Assembly: GCA_025560025.1 (NCBI GenBank)
Contig: CP048486.1
Span: 1,204,501 to 1,268,500, forward strand
DNA: 64,000 nucleotides
Direction of reading: 5' to 3'
Origin: Agrobacterium tumefaciens
Lineage (GTDB): Bacteria; Pseudomonadota; Alphaproteobacteria; Rhizobiales; Rhizobiaceae
This document shows, one piece after another, positions 43,580 through 52,207 of the stretch (its first letter is position 1; the number at the start of each line of letters is the position of its first letter). The notes beneath the pieces are model-generated. The model ran no database searches and was not told where the DNA came from. It saw nothing but the letters and a program-made list of their open reading frames with translations. Both the position numbers and the translations under genes were made by a program.

Positions 43580-44914
43580 TCAGGCGGCTTCGACCGGAAG
43601 AACGATGCGGGCTTCGAACCCGTCCTGTCTGCCCGGTGCCGGAGAGGAGAGCACCAGCTCTCCGCCCGTTTGCTCCACCAGGCTCTTGACGATGGCAAGG
43701 CCAAGCCCGGTGCCATCCGCTTTGGTCGGACCTCGGGCAAAACGTGTCGTCAGTTTCGGCAGGAGCGCCCTGTCGATTGCCGGTCCGGAATTGATGACGC
43801 GGATTGTCCCGTTCTCTTCGGCGAATATCTGTACCGGGCTTCCCGCCGGGCTGTGGATCAGGGCGTTTTCCAGAAGGTTGCGGATGATGATGCCGAAGCC
43901 ATCCGCGCCGATCTTGCAATTCATGCCGCCTTCGCAGCGATTGGTGAAGCGGATGCGGGATGTGCCGATCGCCGTCCTGCTCATGTCGTCGATGACGAGT
44001 TCGAGCACGGGGATAAGATCGCTCGTGGTATCGGTCACGCCGATCCTTGCTTCGGCACGTGACATCTGAAGCAGTTTTTCAGCAAGATGGCCGAGGTGCT
44101 GCAGGGATTTTTCGATATTTTCCACGCGCGGGGCAAGTTCCGGTGGAATATCGGCACGCAGCCGCTGCGCCTGCGCCAGCGCTCCGGCAATGGGCGTGCG
44201 CAATTCATGGGCGCTGTTGGCGGTAAACTCCCGTTCCGCCTCGATTGCCGATCGCAGCCGTCCGAGCAGCAGATTGACGGAGCGGGCGATGGGATGGAGT
44301 TCGGCCGGAAAAGGCTGGGTTTGCAGCGGTGCAAGATTGCCGCCGTCCTTTCTGCCGATCTCGTCGCGAAGGGTCTGTATCGGCTGCAGGGTTCTGCGCA
44401 CGACGACGATGACGGCGAAGATGCTGGCGGGGATGAGGATGAGGACGGGCAGCAAAAGCGCGCTGCCGGCTTCTTCTATCGCCTCGCGCCGGTTGGCAAA
44501 GGCATCGGCGACCTGAAGGAAATATTCCCCGTCCGGCGTTGCCACCGTATAGATGCGCTGCGTGGCCGTTTCGGAAAAGCCGGGTTCGAGCGAGACCTCG
44601 AAAGGCTCCGTCGAACTATCATGCGAATGCAGCACGACCTGTCCTTCCCGGTCGCGCACCTGATAGGTGAGATATTCGGCACCTTCCGCCGAGGGGTTGA
44701 GCTTTCGCGAGGCGGGGGCCGTGTTGTTTTCCCTGAGGTCGTCGGCCAGAAGCGGCAGCAGCCTTTCGGCTGTCTCCTGCACGCCGGCATCGAAAATCTC
44801 GGCGAACTCGTCCTGCATCACCATGACGCCCAGCCCGCAGGCAAGAAGCCAGGATATGGCAACTACGCTGGTCAGCGCCGTCACGAGCTTGCGGGTCATG
44901 CTGGTCGGTCTGGC
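43580..44914 (-). CDS. Sensor histidine kinase, PmrB-like
   Basis: A 444-residue two-TM kinase: TM1 LVTALTSVVAISWLLACGLG, periplasmic sensor of about 125 residues, TM2 ALLLPVLILIPASIFAVIVV. HAMP-like linker, H-box FTANSAHELRTPIAGALAQ, N-box RNLLENALIH, and G boxes DGTGLGLAIVKSLVEQTGG are present. No acidic Fe-binding ExxE cluster stands out in the sensor, unlike enterobacterial PmrB. It follows the response regulator and phosphoethanolamine transferase in a pmrCAB order. ATG 44914 is used; an upstream frame overlaps the regulator. Confidence 0.85.
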   Translation of the reverse strand, partial: ARPTSMTRKLVTALTSVVAISWLLACGLGVMVMQDEFAEIFDAGVQETAERLLPLLADDLRENNTAPASRKLNPSAEGAEYLTYQVRDREGQVVLHSHDSSTEPFEVSLEPGFSETATQRIYTVATPDGEYFLQVADAFANRREAIEEAGSALLLPVLILIPASIFAVIVVVRRTLQPIQTLRDEIGRKDGGNLAPLQTQPFPAELHPIARSVNLLLGRLRSAIEAEREFTANSAHELRTPIAGALAQAQRLRADIPPELAPRVENIEKSLQHLGHLAEKLLQMSRAEARIGVTDTTSDLIPVLELVIDDMSRTAIGTSRIRFTNRCEGGMNCKIGADGFGIIIRNLLENALIHSPAGSPVQIFAEENGTIRVINSGPAIDRALLPKLTTRFARGPTKADGTGLGLAIVKSLVEQTGGELVLSSPAPGRQDGFEARIVLPVEAA

Positions 44915-44939
44915 CATGTCTGCCTGCTTGTAATTCTGA

Positions 44940-45593
44940 CTATCTGATGGTGTAGCCGACGCCGCGTACGGTCTCGACGCGGTCATGGCCGATTTTCTTG
45001 CGCAGCCGGCTGATATAGACCTCGACCGTGTTGCTTTCTATTTCCGCGCCGAATTCGTAGAGCGTGTCGTGCAGTTGCGCTTTCGAGACGACGGCGCCGG
45101 GATACTCGACCAGTTTTTCGAGAACGGCCCATTCCCGGGCGCTGAGCGTCTGCGCCGTTCCGTCGACGGTGATATTGCGCGCCACCTGGTTGATTTCGAT
45201 GCCGGGCAGGCGGATGACCGGGGCCGAGCGACCTTCATAACGGCGCGAGACCGCCAGCATGCGCGCCGAAAGTTCGTTGAGGTCGAAGGGCTTGACCAGA
45301 TAGTCGTCGGCGCCGGCGTTCAGTCCGGCAATCCGGTCGGAAACCTGGTCGTGGGCCGTCAGAATGATCACCGGTGTCGCATCGTCGCGGTTGCGCAGGC
45401 CTTGCAACAGGGTGATGCCCTCGCCGTCGGGTAGGCGCATGTCGAGCAGGATCAGGCCATAGGCCATGGTCCGCGTCGCCGCCATGGCGTCGCCCAGCGT
45501 CTTGAACCAGTCCACGGCGTGGCCCGCCGCCGCAACGTGGTCTCTCAGCGCTTCTCCCAGAACATGATCGTCTTCAACAAGCAGAACCCGCAA
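44940..45593 (-). CDS. OmpR-family response regulator, PmrA-like
   Basis: A 217-residue regulator: receiver domain with acidic pocket (MRVLLVEDDHVL), phosphorylated Asp in LILLDMRLPDGEG (about 51) and Lys in DYLVKPFDLNEL, followed by an OmpR/PhoB winged helix (LSAREWAVLEKLVEYPGAVV, VEVYISRLRKKIG). It lies between the eptA-like gene (65 bases) and its kinase. By position and type it should control the upstream transferase. Confidence 0.9.
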   Translation of the reverse strand: MRVLLVEDDHVLGEALRDHVAAAGHAVDWFKTLGDAMAATRTMAYGLILLDMRLPDGEGITLLQGLRNRDDATPVIILTAHDQVSDRIAGLNAGADDYLVKPFDLNELSARMLAVSRRYEGRSAPVIRLPGIEINQVARNITVDGTAQTLSAREWAVLEKLVEYPGAVVSKAQLHDTLYEFGAEIESNTVEVYISRLRKKIGHDRVETVRGVGYTIR

Positions 45594-45658
45594 GACAGCT
45601 CCTTTATCGCGTCGTCCTGCGTATCGCTTTCACGGGATAGGCGTCAAGCACTGTGTGT

Positions 45659-47416
45659 TCAGCTGTTCTGGCGCTGCGTGCAGCCACCGAACACGTCCAG
45701 CGAGGGATCGTAAACGGAGGTGGAGACGTTCATCATGCCGAGGATGCTGTGGAAATAATTGTCGTGGGAGCGTCCGCCCTTGGCCGCGCTTTTCGCCAGG
45801 CAGGCTTTGTCCAGCCCCATGGATTTGGCGAAATCGTCGTCGAACCAGACCAGGAAAGGCACATGGGTCTGCTGGTCAGGCGCCAGGAGATAGGGCGCGC
45901 CGTGCAGATAGACGCCGTTTTCACCGAGCGACTCGCCGTGGTCGGACGCATAGATCATGCCGGTTGCGAGCTTGTCGGAGCGTGCCTTCAGCTTGTCGAT
46001 CACAGTCGACAGGAAATGGTCCGTATAGAGAAGCGTGTTGTCGTAGGAGTTGACGATTTCGGCGTCGGTGCAGTTGCCAAGTTCCGCCGTCCGGCAGTCG
46101 GGGGTGAATTTCCGGAATTCGTCGGTGTAGCGAAGATAATAGGTCGGCCCGTGGCTGCCCATCTGGTGCAGCACGATGACGCTGTCCTTCGTGACATTGT
46201 TGAGCCAGGCATCGAGCTTGTCGAAGAAGATGTCGTCGCGGCATTCTCCGCCGGTGCAGAAGCGGCTGTCATTGGTGGAGGGCAGGTCGAAATAGGGAAT
46301 GCGGTCAGCGACATTCTTGCTGCCGGTATTGTTGTCCAACCATGTCGCACCGATGCCGGCATGGACGAGAACATCCATGACGTTTTCATTGGCGAGCGCC
46401 TTGTTGTGGCTGTACTCCGAACGCGGGAACTTCGAGAACATGCAGGGAATGGAAATAGCCGTTGCGGTGCCGCAGCTGGTAGTGCTCGGGAAATAGATCA
46501 CATTGCGTTTGGCGAGTTCCGGATTGGTGTCCCGCCCATAACCGTTGAGCGAAAAATTCGAGGCGCGGGCGGTCTCACCGGCCACGATGACGGTGATGCG
46601 CGGCTTATGGACGCCGCCAATTGCGGGAAGAACCTTCGCATCCTTGCCGATGGCGCTGACCTGTATGTCGGCTTCCTTTCCGGCCTGCGTGAAATAGTGG
46701 ACGGTGGACATGATCGGCGACAATGGGTTGACGCTTTTGACGATGTCCTTGTGCTGGCGGATGGCGGTGGTGAACGTCTTGGAATTTGCAAAGCTGATGA
46801 TGCCGGCGACGCCGAGGCAGATGAGAATGCTGATGGTGTTCCACAGGAGCTTGTCGAGGATCGGACGATGCCTGACGCGGACAAATACGATGACGAGCGA
46901 TGGCACCAGCCCGAAGATGGCGAGATGCCAGAACAGGCCGGGGGTCATCAGATTGCCGGCTTCCGCCGGTGTCGTTTCCACGGCGTTGCGGATCATGTCG
47001 CTGTCAATGACGATGCCGTAACGGTCAATGAACCAGGAGGCCGCCGCCGCTGCGAAGACGAGGAAGATCAGGAACGGCTTGATGAGGTATTTGGCGGAAA
47101 AAATCGTGATGAGGGCGCCGAAAAGTGCGGCCATCGCAACATAAAGCGAGACGATCGCGACCGGATAGGCGGAAAGATAGGTATGGACCTTCGACCAGAA
47201 TGTCTGGTTGGTGAAAAACAGCAGATAGACCCCCGTCAGCAGGCTGAGCGGCACGCTGCCGATTTCCGGACGATATGTTTCAGTTCCTGTCGCTTTCGCC
47301 GTAAAAAGAGCCACTGTCAGTTCCACCAGATCCATATATGCCGGCGGCAGCAAGGAACGTGTGGAAGCACCCGTCTTCAGGCTGCCGCATGGGCCGATTG
47401 ATGGCGGATGCGTCAT
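45659..47416 (-). CDS. eptA: Lipid A phosphoethanolamine transferase, EptA/PmrC-like
   Basis: A 585-residue inner-membrane enzyme with five N-terminal membrane segments and a periplasmic sulfatase-fold domain. The catalytic Thr is in TVIVAGETARASNFSLNGYG; STTSCGTATAISIPC and YASDHGESLGENGVYLHGAP hold Zn ligands and disulfide cysteines. It transfers phosphoethanolamine from phosphatidylethanolamine to lipid A or core, lowering the surface charge and giving polymyxin resistance. First in the pmrCAB-like operon. Start is uncertain: ATG 47416 or ATG 47335; neither has a strong ribosome-binding site. A Pho-box-like repeat lies just upstream. Confidence 0.9.
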   Translation of the reverse strand: MTHPPSIGPCGSLKTGASTRSLLPPAYMDLVELTVALFTAKATGTETYRPEIGSVPLSLLTGVYLLFFTNQTFWSKVHTYLSAYPVAIVSLYVAMAALFGALITIFSAKYLIKPFLIFLVFAAAAASWFIDRYGIVIDSDMIRNAVETTPAEAGNLMTPGLFWHLAIFGLVPSLVIVFVRVRHRPILDKLLWNTISILICLGVAGIISFANSKTFTTAIRQHKDIVKSVNPLSPIMSTVHYFTQAGKEADIQVSAIGKDAKVLPAIGGVHKPRITVIVAGETARASNFSLNGYGRDTNPELAKRNVIYFPSTTSCGTATAISIPCMFSKFPRSEYSHNKALANENVMDVLVHAGIGATWLDNNTGSKNVADRIPYFDLPSTNDSRFCTGGECRDDIFFDKLDAWLNNVTKDSVIVLHQMGSHGPTYYLRYTDEFRKFTPDCRTAELGNCTDAEIVNSYDNTLLYTDHFLSTVIDKLKARSDKLATGMIYASDHGESLGENGVYLHGAPYLLAPDQQTHVPFLVWFDDDFAKSMGLDKACLAKSAAKGGRSHDNYFHSILGMMNVSTSVYDPSLDVFGGCTQRQNS

Positions 47417-47440
47417 TTAGCTGACATCAACCTGAAAGCT

Positions 47441-47458
47441 TTGTCATGAAAGTGTCAC
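47441..47458 (+). promoter_or_regulatory. Pho-box-like repeat upstream of eptA
   Basis: TTGTCATGAAAGTGTCAC fits the Pho box (two CTGTCA-type repeats 11 bases apart) at about 15 of 18 positions. Its orientation is opposite to eptA, which counts against it. Confidence 0.3.
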
Positions 47459-47517
47459 ATAATGCCGTGGCACCCGGTGCTATTCAAACCGATGCTCAGA
47501 CGACGGCATGATACCAC

Positions 47518-47781
47518 CTAATTCAGTCCGATGATGCCCGTTGCGGTGGTGCGCGTTGAAAATACGCGTGTGGCCCGAACCGGCAGCAGGCTGCCTGCGG
47601 GCAGGTTCTGGAAGGTCACGGTCGCCCCGGAAAGCAGAGTGAGGCAGAGCTGCCCGCCATTGCCGACATAAATCGCGCGTGTGGGAGAGGGAAGCGGGTT
47701 GGCATCGTCCGGAACGATGTCGAAACCGTTGGACGCCGGCGATTCCAGGCCGGCGGCATAGTGTGTGTAAATTTCAGCCAT
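47518..47781 (-). CDS. Spike base protein, RCAP_rcc01079 family
   Basis: An 87-residue protein, ATG 47781 with GGGAG upstream. The pattern FDIVPDDANPLPSPTRAIYV, then GNGGQLCLTLLSGATVTFQN, LPAGSLLPVRATRVF and TTATGIIGLN matches the small spike base proteins first named from Rhodobacter capsulatus rcc01079, part of gene-transfer-agent head spikes, and also found in phages and phage remnants. No other phage or GTA gene is adjacent. It may be a dispersed GTA gene or a remnant; it looks intact. Confidence 0.72.
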   Translation of the reverse strand: MAEIYTHYAAGLESPASNGFDIVPDDANPLPSPTRAIYVGNGGQLCLTLLSGATVTFQNLPAGSLLPVRATRVFSTRTTATGIIGLN

Positions 47782-48041
47782 TGCTGTCTCCCGTAAAACA
47801 AACCTGCCGTGAATATACGGCCTTGCGGGCGGGAGGGGACAAACGGGGACGTTGGATGTCGCACCGGATGCGAAGACTGCGCCGTCTTGTCCGGGGAAGC
47901 GGATATTGTTTGTGTGTTCACATGCGTTTGGCTGCAATGGCCCTATGGTCACCAAATCCGCCAGATGGCCTGTGACGGATTTTTCGTCCACGGAATCGTT
48001 CCAAATGGCTCGGCGTTCCCATCCGGGCGGAGGCCCCCGCC

Positions 48042-48953
48042 TCAGTTCCGGGCATGGAGAATAAAGGCCCTGACGGCCGGAGAGGCTTCCGTTTTCCGGT
48101 GAGCGATTGCGAGGTCAGAGGTTGCAGAACTTGCCGCAAGCGGTACGTAACGCACCCCCGGAAGCCGAAGGCAATCGAGCGAGCGCGGCACCAGCGCGAC
48201 GCCGAGGCCGATAGCCACCATGCTGGCTATGGTGGTGTAGTCCCGGCCTTCCGGGCTGATGGAAGGCTGGAATCCGGCTTCGTTGCAGGCTTCTATCGTA
48301 TTGTAGTGAAAGCCGACATCCGGCGGCTGTCGCGGGGTGATGAAGTTTTCTGCGGCGAGGTTCTTGAGATCGATCTGGAGCGCAAAGGCCAGCGGATGAT
48401 TTTCCGGCAGGGCGGCCATCAACGGCTCACGCAGGACCACATGGGCGGCAACACCTTCCGGGATGGGCGCCGGTGGACGGATGAAGGCGAAATCGAGATT
48501 GCCGTCGGCGATCTTGGCCAGTTGCAGTCGCATCTCCATTTCGATGAGCTGCAGCTCCACATCGGGATGAGAGGCGCGGAAACTGGAGATCGACCGGATG
48601 AGCAGGCCGGAATAAGCGGCCGAGGCAACATAACCGATGGAGATGCGGCCGGTTTCACCACGGTCGACACGCTTCAGCGCCGCAAGCGTCGCTTCGGCAT
48701 TGGCAAGAATTTTCCGGGCGTCTTCGTAGAGAAGCTGGCCGGGCGTGGTCAGCTTCACCGAGCGGCGCGTCCGGTCCAAGAGCGGCATGCCGACAATGTC
48801 CTCAAGCGCCATGATCTGCTGGCTAAGTCCCGGCTGGGCAATGCCGAGGCGGGCGGCGGCCCGCTCGAAATTGCGCTCATCCACCAGCACGGTGAAATAG
48901 CGCAGGTGTCGCAATTCGAATGTTTCAGCCCGGCTTGCCGGTTTCCTGCCCAT
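48042..48953 (-). CDS. LysR-family regulator
   Basis: A 303-residue protein with a LysR HTH (LRHLRYFTVLVDERNFERAA, then IAQPGLSQQIMALEDIVGMP, residues 15-70) and a BenM/CatM-like effector domain. It is divergent from the ferric siderophore receptor gene (190 bases). A LysR protein is unusual beside hydroxamate uptake genes, which in rhizobia are usually iron-controlled by RirA or Irr; it may instead regulate itself or a distant gene. An imperfect palindrome TTGAATAATTCCAA (48975-48988) lies 22 bases before its start. Confidence 0.85.
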   Translation of the reverse strand: MGRKPASRAETFELRHLRYFTVLVDERNFERAAARLGIAQPGLSQQIMALEDIVGMPLLDRTRRSVKLTTPGQLLYEDARKILANAEATLAALKRVDRGETGRISIGYVASAAYSGLLIRSISSFRASHPDVELQLIEMEMRLQLAKIADGNLDFAFIRPPAPIPEGVAAHVVLREPLMAALPENHPLAFALQIDLKNLAAENFITPRQPPDVGFHYNTIEACNEAGFQPSISPEGRDYTTIASMVAIGLGVALVPRSLDCLRLPGVRYVPLAASSATSDLAIAHRKTEASPAVRAFILHARN

Positions 48954-48974
48954 GGCATGGCCTTTTTAGCAGAT

Positions 48975-48988
48975 TTGAATAATTCCAA
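48975..48988. promoter_or_regulatory. LysR-type operator candidate
   Basis: TTGAATAATTCCAA, an imperfect palindrome, is 22 bases from the LysR start and about 155 from the receptor start. Size fits a LysR autoregulation site. Confidence 0.3.
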
Positions 48989-49143
48989 GCTATTATCTGT
49001 CGGTATTTTCATAATCAATACTTCTGAAAAAAACCGCCTGCGCTTATTGGATCACAATCTGCACCTTGCGTAATAAGATGAGTTAAATTCTCCAGAAAAA
49101 TATCCGCCTTGATGGCGGCGCGGGTTGATAAAGGGTTTTGGCG

Positions 49144-51276
49144 GTGCAGGGAAAGACCAAACACATTTCCATTCTGGCGGGCGGTTGCGCCGCCATAGCC
49201 TATGTGGCGTTTTTGTCCTCCGGTGCTGCCTTCGCGCAGGAAGCCGGCACGACGGTGCTGCAGAGGATCACCGTGGAGGGCGTTGGAAAACAGGACCCCA
49301 AAGCCCCCGTAAAGGGCTATGTGGCGAAAACCAGCGCCAGTGCCACCAAGACGGGACGGTCCCTGATCGAGACGCCGCAGTCAGTTTCCGTCATTACCAA
49401 AGACCAGATGGATGCACAGAACGTCCGCAATCTCAGCGAGGCGCTGAATTATGTTCCCGGCGTCGTCGCGCAGCCTTCGGGTTCCGATCCGCGTTTCGAT
49501 GCGCCGCGCATTCGCGGATTTGCGGGAAACCAGCTGCAGTTTCTCAATGGCCTTCGACTGATGCGCACGGCAGGGGCGCCGTCCTATGAGGTCTATGGTC
49601 TGGAACGTGTGGAGGTTATTCGCGGGCCGGCTTCGGTGCTTTATGGCCAGGGCAACCCCGGCGGCCTCATCAATCTTATCAGCAAGCGGCCGACCTTCGA
49701 GCGTTTCGGCGAAGTGGGCGCGCAGATCGGCAGCTTCGATTATTACCAGTCAATGTTCGATATTGGCGGGCCGGTTGCGGATAGCGACAGCCTTGCCTAT
49801 CGCCTGACCGGGGTTGCCCGCAATGCCCATGCGCAGACGGACAATCTGCAGAACGACCGTTATTTCATCGCGCCGGCGCTCACATGGCAGCCTGATGAGG
49901 ATACGAAGCTGACGGTCCTTGCTTCCTATCAGCACGACAATCCGAGCTCGCCGTCCGGCCTTCCGCCAGCACTCACCTTTTCCCGGCCGGGCAATATGCT
50001 GGACCGCAGCTTTTATGTCGGTGATCCGTCTTTCGATACGTCAAACCGCAAGTTCACCAATATAGGTTACGAATTCGAGCATCGTTTCGACGAGACCTTC
50101 ACCTTCCGGCAGAATGCGCGTTATTCCAATTTCGACTGGTCCTACCGCGCGCTTGGCATGTCATCGACCAATAGCGGCATGATCGGCAATCTCATCCGCC
50201 GCAATGCGACCTTCCAGGACGAATTGCTGAACACTTTCAATATCGACAACAGCCTCCAGGCCGATTTCTCGACAGGCCCGGTTGATCATACTCTGCTTGT
50301 CGGACTGGATTATCGCTATTTCGACAATAACGTAAAAACCGAATTCTGGGCTGCGACGCCGCTTGATCCCGTCAATCCGGTCTATGGCGGCCCGATCAGC
50401 CTGACCTCGCGCACGCTTTATGCCGATGTGAAAACCGACATTTCCCAGATCGGCCTTTATGCGCAGGATGAGATTTCCTACGAAAACTGGCGGGTCACTG
50501 CCGGCCTGCGGCAGGATTGGGCAAGCACCAGCGGCACCACCTTCAACGGAACGACCTATCGATCGCTGGACAAGGACGACCACAAGCTGACCGGCCGCGT
50601 CGGCGTCAGCTATCTCTTTGAGGGCGGCATCGCGCCCTATGTCAGCTACGCGACTTCGTTCGAGCCGGTGCCGCAGCCGGCTGTCGGCGATGCGCCGAAG
50701 CCGACCACCGGCGAACAATGGGAAGCCGGCGTCAAATATCAGCCTGATGGATTCGACGGTTTCTTCTCGGCCGCAATTTATGATCTGAAGCAGAAGAACG
50801 TGACAACGACTGTCGGCGGCGTGACGCAGCAGATGGATGAGGCGCATGTGAAAGGCCTCGAACTGGAAGGCGTCGCAAGCCTGACCGACAGGCTCGATCT
50901 GCGGGCAGCCTATACCTACATGGACAGTGAAGTCGCAGGACGAGTCAATAATGGCAAAGAACTCGACAATGCCCCCCGGCACGCCGCAAGCCTCTGGCTC
51001 GATTACACCTTCGCGGAGGATACGGCGCTTGAGGGCTTCGGCATTGGCGGCGGCGTCCGTTATGTCGGAAAGCGCTATGGCGATGCGGCCAATGCCTTCG
51101 AGATGAAGGGGCTGGCCCTGCTCGATCTCGGCGTGCACTACGAGAAGAACGGCTACCGTGCCTCGCTTCTCGTGCAAAACTTGACTGATAAAGAATATAT
51201 TTCTAGTTGCTCCACTTTCGGATGCTATTACGGTGACGGCAGAACCGTTATGGGCAAGCTGACCTATCGTTGGTGA
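49144..51276 (+). CDS. TonB-dependent ferric hydroxamate siderophore receptor (FhuA/FoxA-like)
   Basis: A 710-residue outer-membrane protein. The signal peptide (GGCAAIAYVAFLSSGAAFA) ends before QEAG; a plug domain follows (ETPQSVSVITKDQMDAQNVR, VEVIRGPASVLYGQGNPGGL) and a 22-strand barrel ends in the aromatic VMGKLTYRW. GTG 49144 is chosen for AAGGG 8 bases upstream. It is the first gene of an uptake operon with a FhuD-like binding protein, so a hydroxamate such as ferrichrome or ferrioxamine is likely. The exact ligand is not known. Confidence 0.88.
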   Translation: MQGKTKHISILAGGCAAIAYVAFLSSGAAFAQEAGTTVLQRITVEGVGKQDPKAPVKGYVAKTSASATKTGRSLIETPQSVSVITKDQMDAQNVRNLSEALNYVPGVVAQPSGSDPRFDAPRIRGFAGNQLQFLNGLRLMRTAGAPSYEVYGLERVEVIRGPASVLYGQGNPGGLINLISKRPTFERFGEVGAQIGSFDYYQSMFDIGGPVADSDSLAYRLTGVARNAHAQTDNLQNDRYFIAPALTWQPDEDTKLTVLASYQHDNPSSPSGLPPALTFSRPGNMLDRSFYVGDPSFDTSNRKFTNIGYEFEHRFDETFTFRQNARYSNFDWSYRALGMSSTNSGMIGNLIRRNATFQDELLNTFNIDNSLQADFSTGPVDHTLLVGLDYRYFDNNVKTEFWAATPLDPVNPVYGGPISLTSRTLYADVKTDISQIGLYAQDEISYENWRVTAGLRQDWASTSGTTFNGTTYRSLDKDDHKLTGRVGVSYLFEGGIAPYVSYATSFEPVPQPAVGDAPKPTTGEQWEAGVKYQPDGFDGFFSAAIYDLKQKNVTTTVGGVTQQMDEAHVKGLELEGVASLTDRLDLRAAYTYMDSEVAGRVNNGKELDNAPRHAASLWLDYTFAEDTALEGFGIGGGVRYVGKRYGDAANAFEMKGLALLDLGVHYEKNGYRASLLVQNLTDKEYISSCSTFGCYYGDGRTVMGKLTYRW

Positions 51277-51304
51277 CGCCATATCAAAGTGAAGCAGCAG
51301 GGGC

Positions 51305-52207
51305 ATGACGCGTAAGGATCGATGGATGTCCCCCCTTTGGGGGAGGCGGGAGTTTTTGGTGCTGCTCGCCGCTTCGGCTCTTGCCGGCAAGGCGCGGGCG
51401 GCGGCGACGCCACGCATCGCCGCCATCGACTGGGCCATGTTGGAAACATCCGTTGCGCTCGGCGTCATGCCGGTGGCTGCGACCGAGCTCATCCAGTTCC
51501 GCGTCGGCGCGGTCGAGCCGGAGATTCCCGACGCCGTTGCCGATCTCGGCCTGCGCGGTGCGCCGAATTTCGAGTTGCTGCAACTGACCCGGCCGGACCT
51601 CATTCTCATCTCGCCTTTCTACACGCGTTACACCGGCAGGCTGGAAGCCATAGCGCCGGTGTTTTCGCTGCCCTTTTACGTGAAGGGCGAGCCGCCATTC
51701 GCAAAGGCGCTTGCCGCAGTCTCGTCCCTTGGCGAAAAGCTCGGCAGGACTGAGGAAGCGCGAAAGGTTCTGGACGAGACAAACCAGGCGCTGCAAGCCA
51801 TGCGCGTGCGCCTCGAAGCCTTCGCTACGCGGCCGACCTATGTGATCAACATTGGCGACGCCCGGCATTTTCGTGCCTTCGGTAAAGACAGCATGTTCGG
51901 TGATATTCTTGGCAGGCTGGGTCTCACCAATGCCTGGGCGGATCGTTCGCAATTCACCTTCGCCGCCCCTGTCCCGCTCGAAAATCTCGCGGGCTCGCCC
52001 GATGCGCGCATCGTCATCGTTTCCGATATTCCGGTCGAGGCCCGCGAGAGCCTGCGCAACAGCGCCATCTGGCGCGCGCTGCCTGCCGTGCGGGAAAATC
52101 GCGTGGTCACGCTCGGCAATGTCAGCCCCTATGGCGGCATCACCGCCGGCATGCGTTTCGCACGGCTTCTGACCGAGGCTCTGACGATACGGGGGGAAGC
52201 ATTGTGA
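51305..52207 (+). CDS. fhuD: FhuD-like periplasmic siderophore-binding protein
   Basis: A 300-residue class III binding protein with a Tat-type signal (GRREFLVLLAASALAGKARA). The mature protein has the two lobes joined by a long helix (PPFAKALAAVSSLGEKLGRT). IAAIDWAMLETSVALGVMPV and APNFELLQLTRPDLILIS are typical FhuD features. It hands ferric hydroxamate to the FhuB-like permease. It lies 28 bases behind the receptor and overlaps the permease start (GTGA). Confidence 0.85.
   Translation: MTRKDRWMSPLWGRREFLVLLAASALAGKARAAATPRIAAIDWAMLETSVALGVMPVAATELIQFRVGAVEPEIPDAVADLGLRGAPNFELLQLTRPDLILISPFYTRYTGRLEAIAPVFSLPFYVKGEPPFAKALAAVSSLGEKLGRTEEARKVLDETNQALQAMRVRLEAFATRPTYVINIGDARHFRAFGKDSMFGDILGRLGLTNAWADRSQFTFAAPVPLENLAGSPDARIVIVSDIPVEARESLRNSAIWRALPAVRENRVVTLGNVSPYGGITAGMRFARLLTEALTIRGEAL

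Noticed and set aside
45653..47401. 582-codon plus-strand frame opposite eptA
   Set aside because: EptA catalytic motifs are on the minus strand; the antisense product has no motif.
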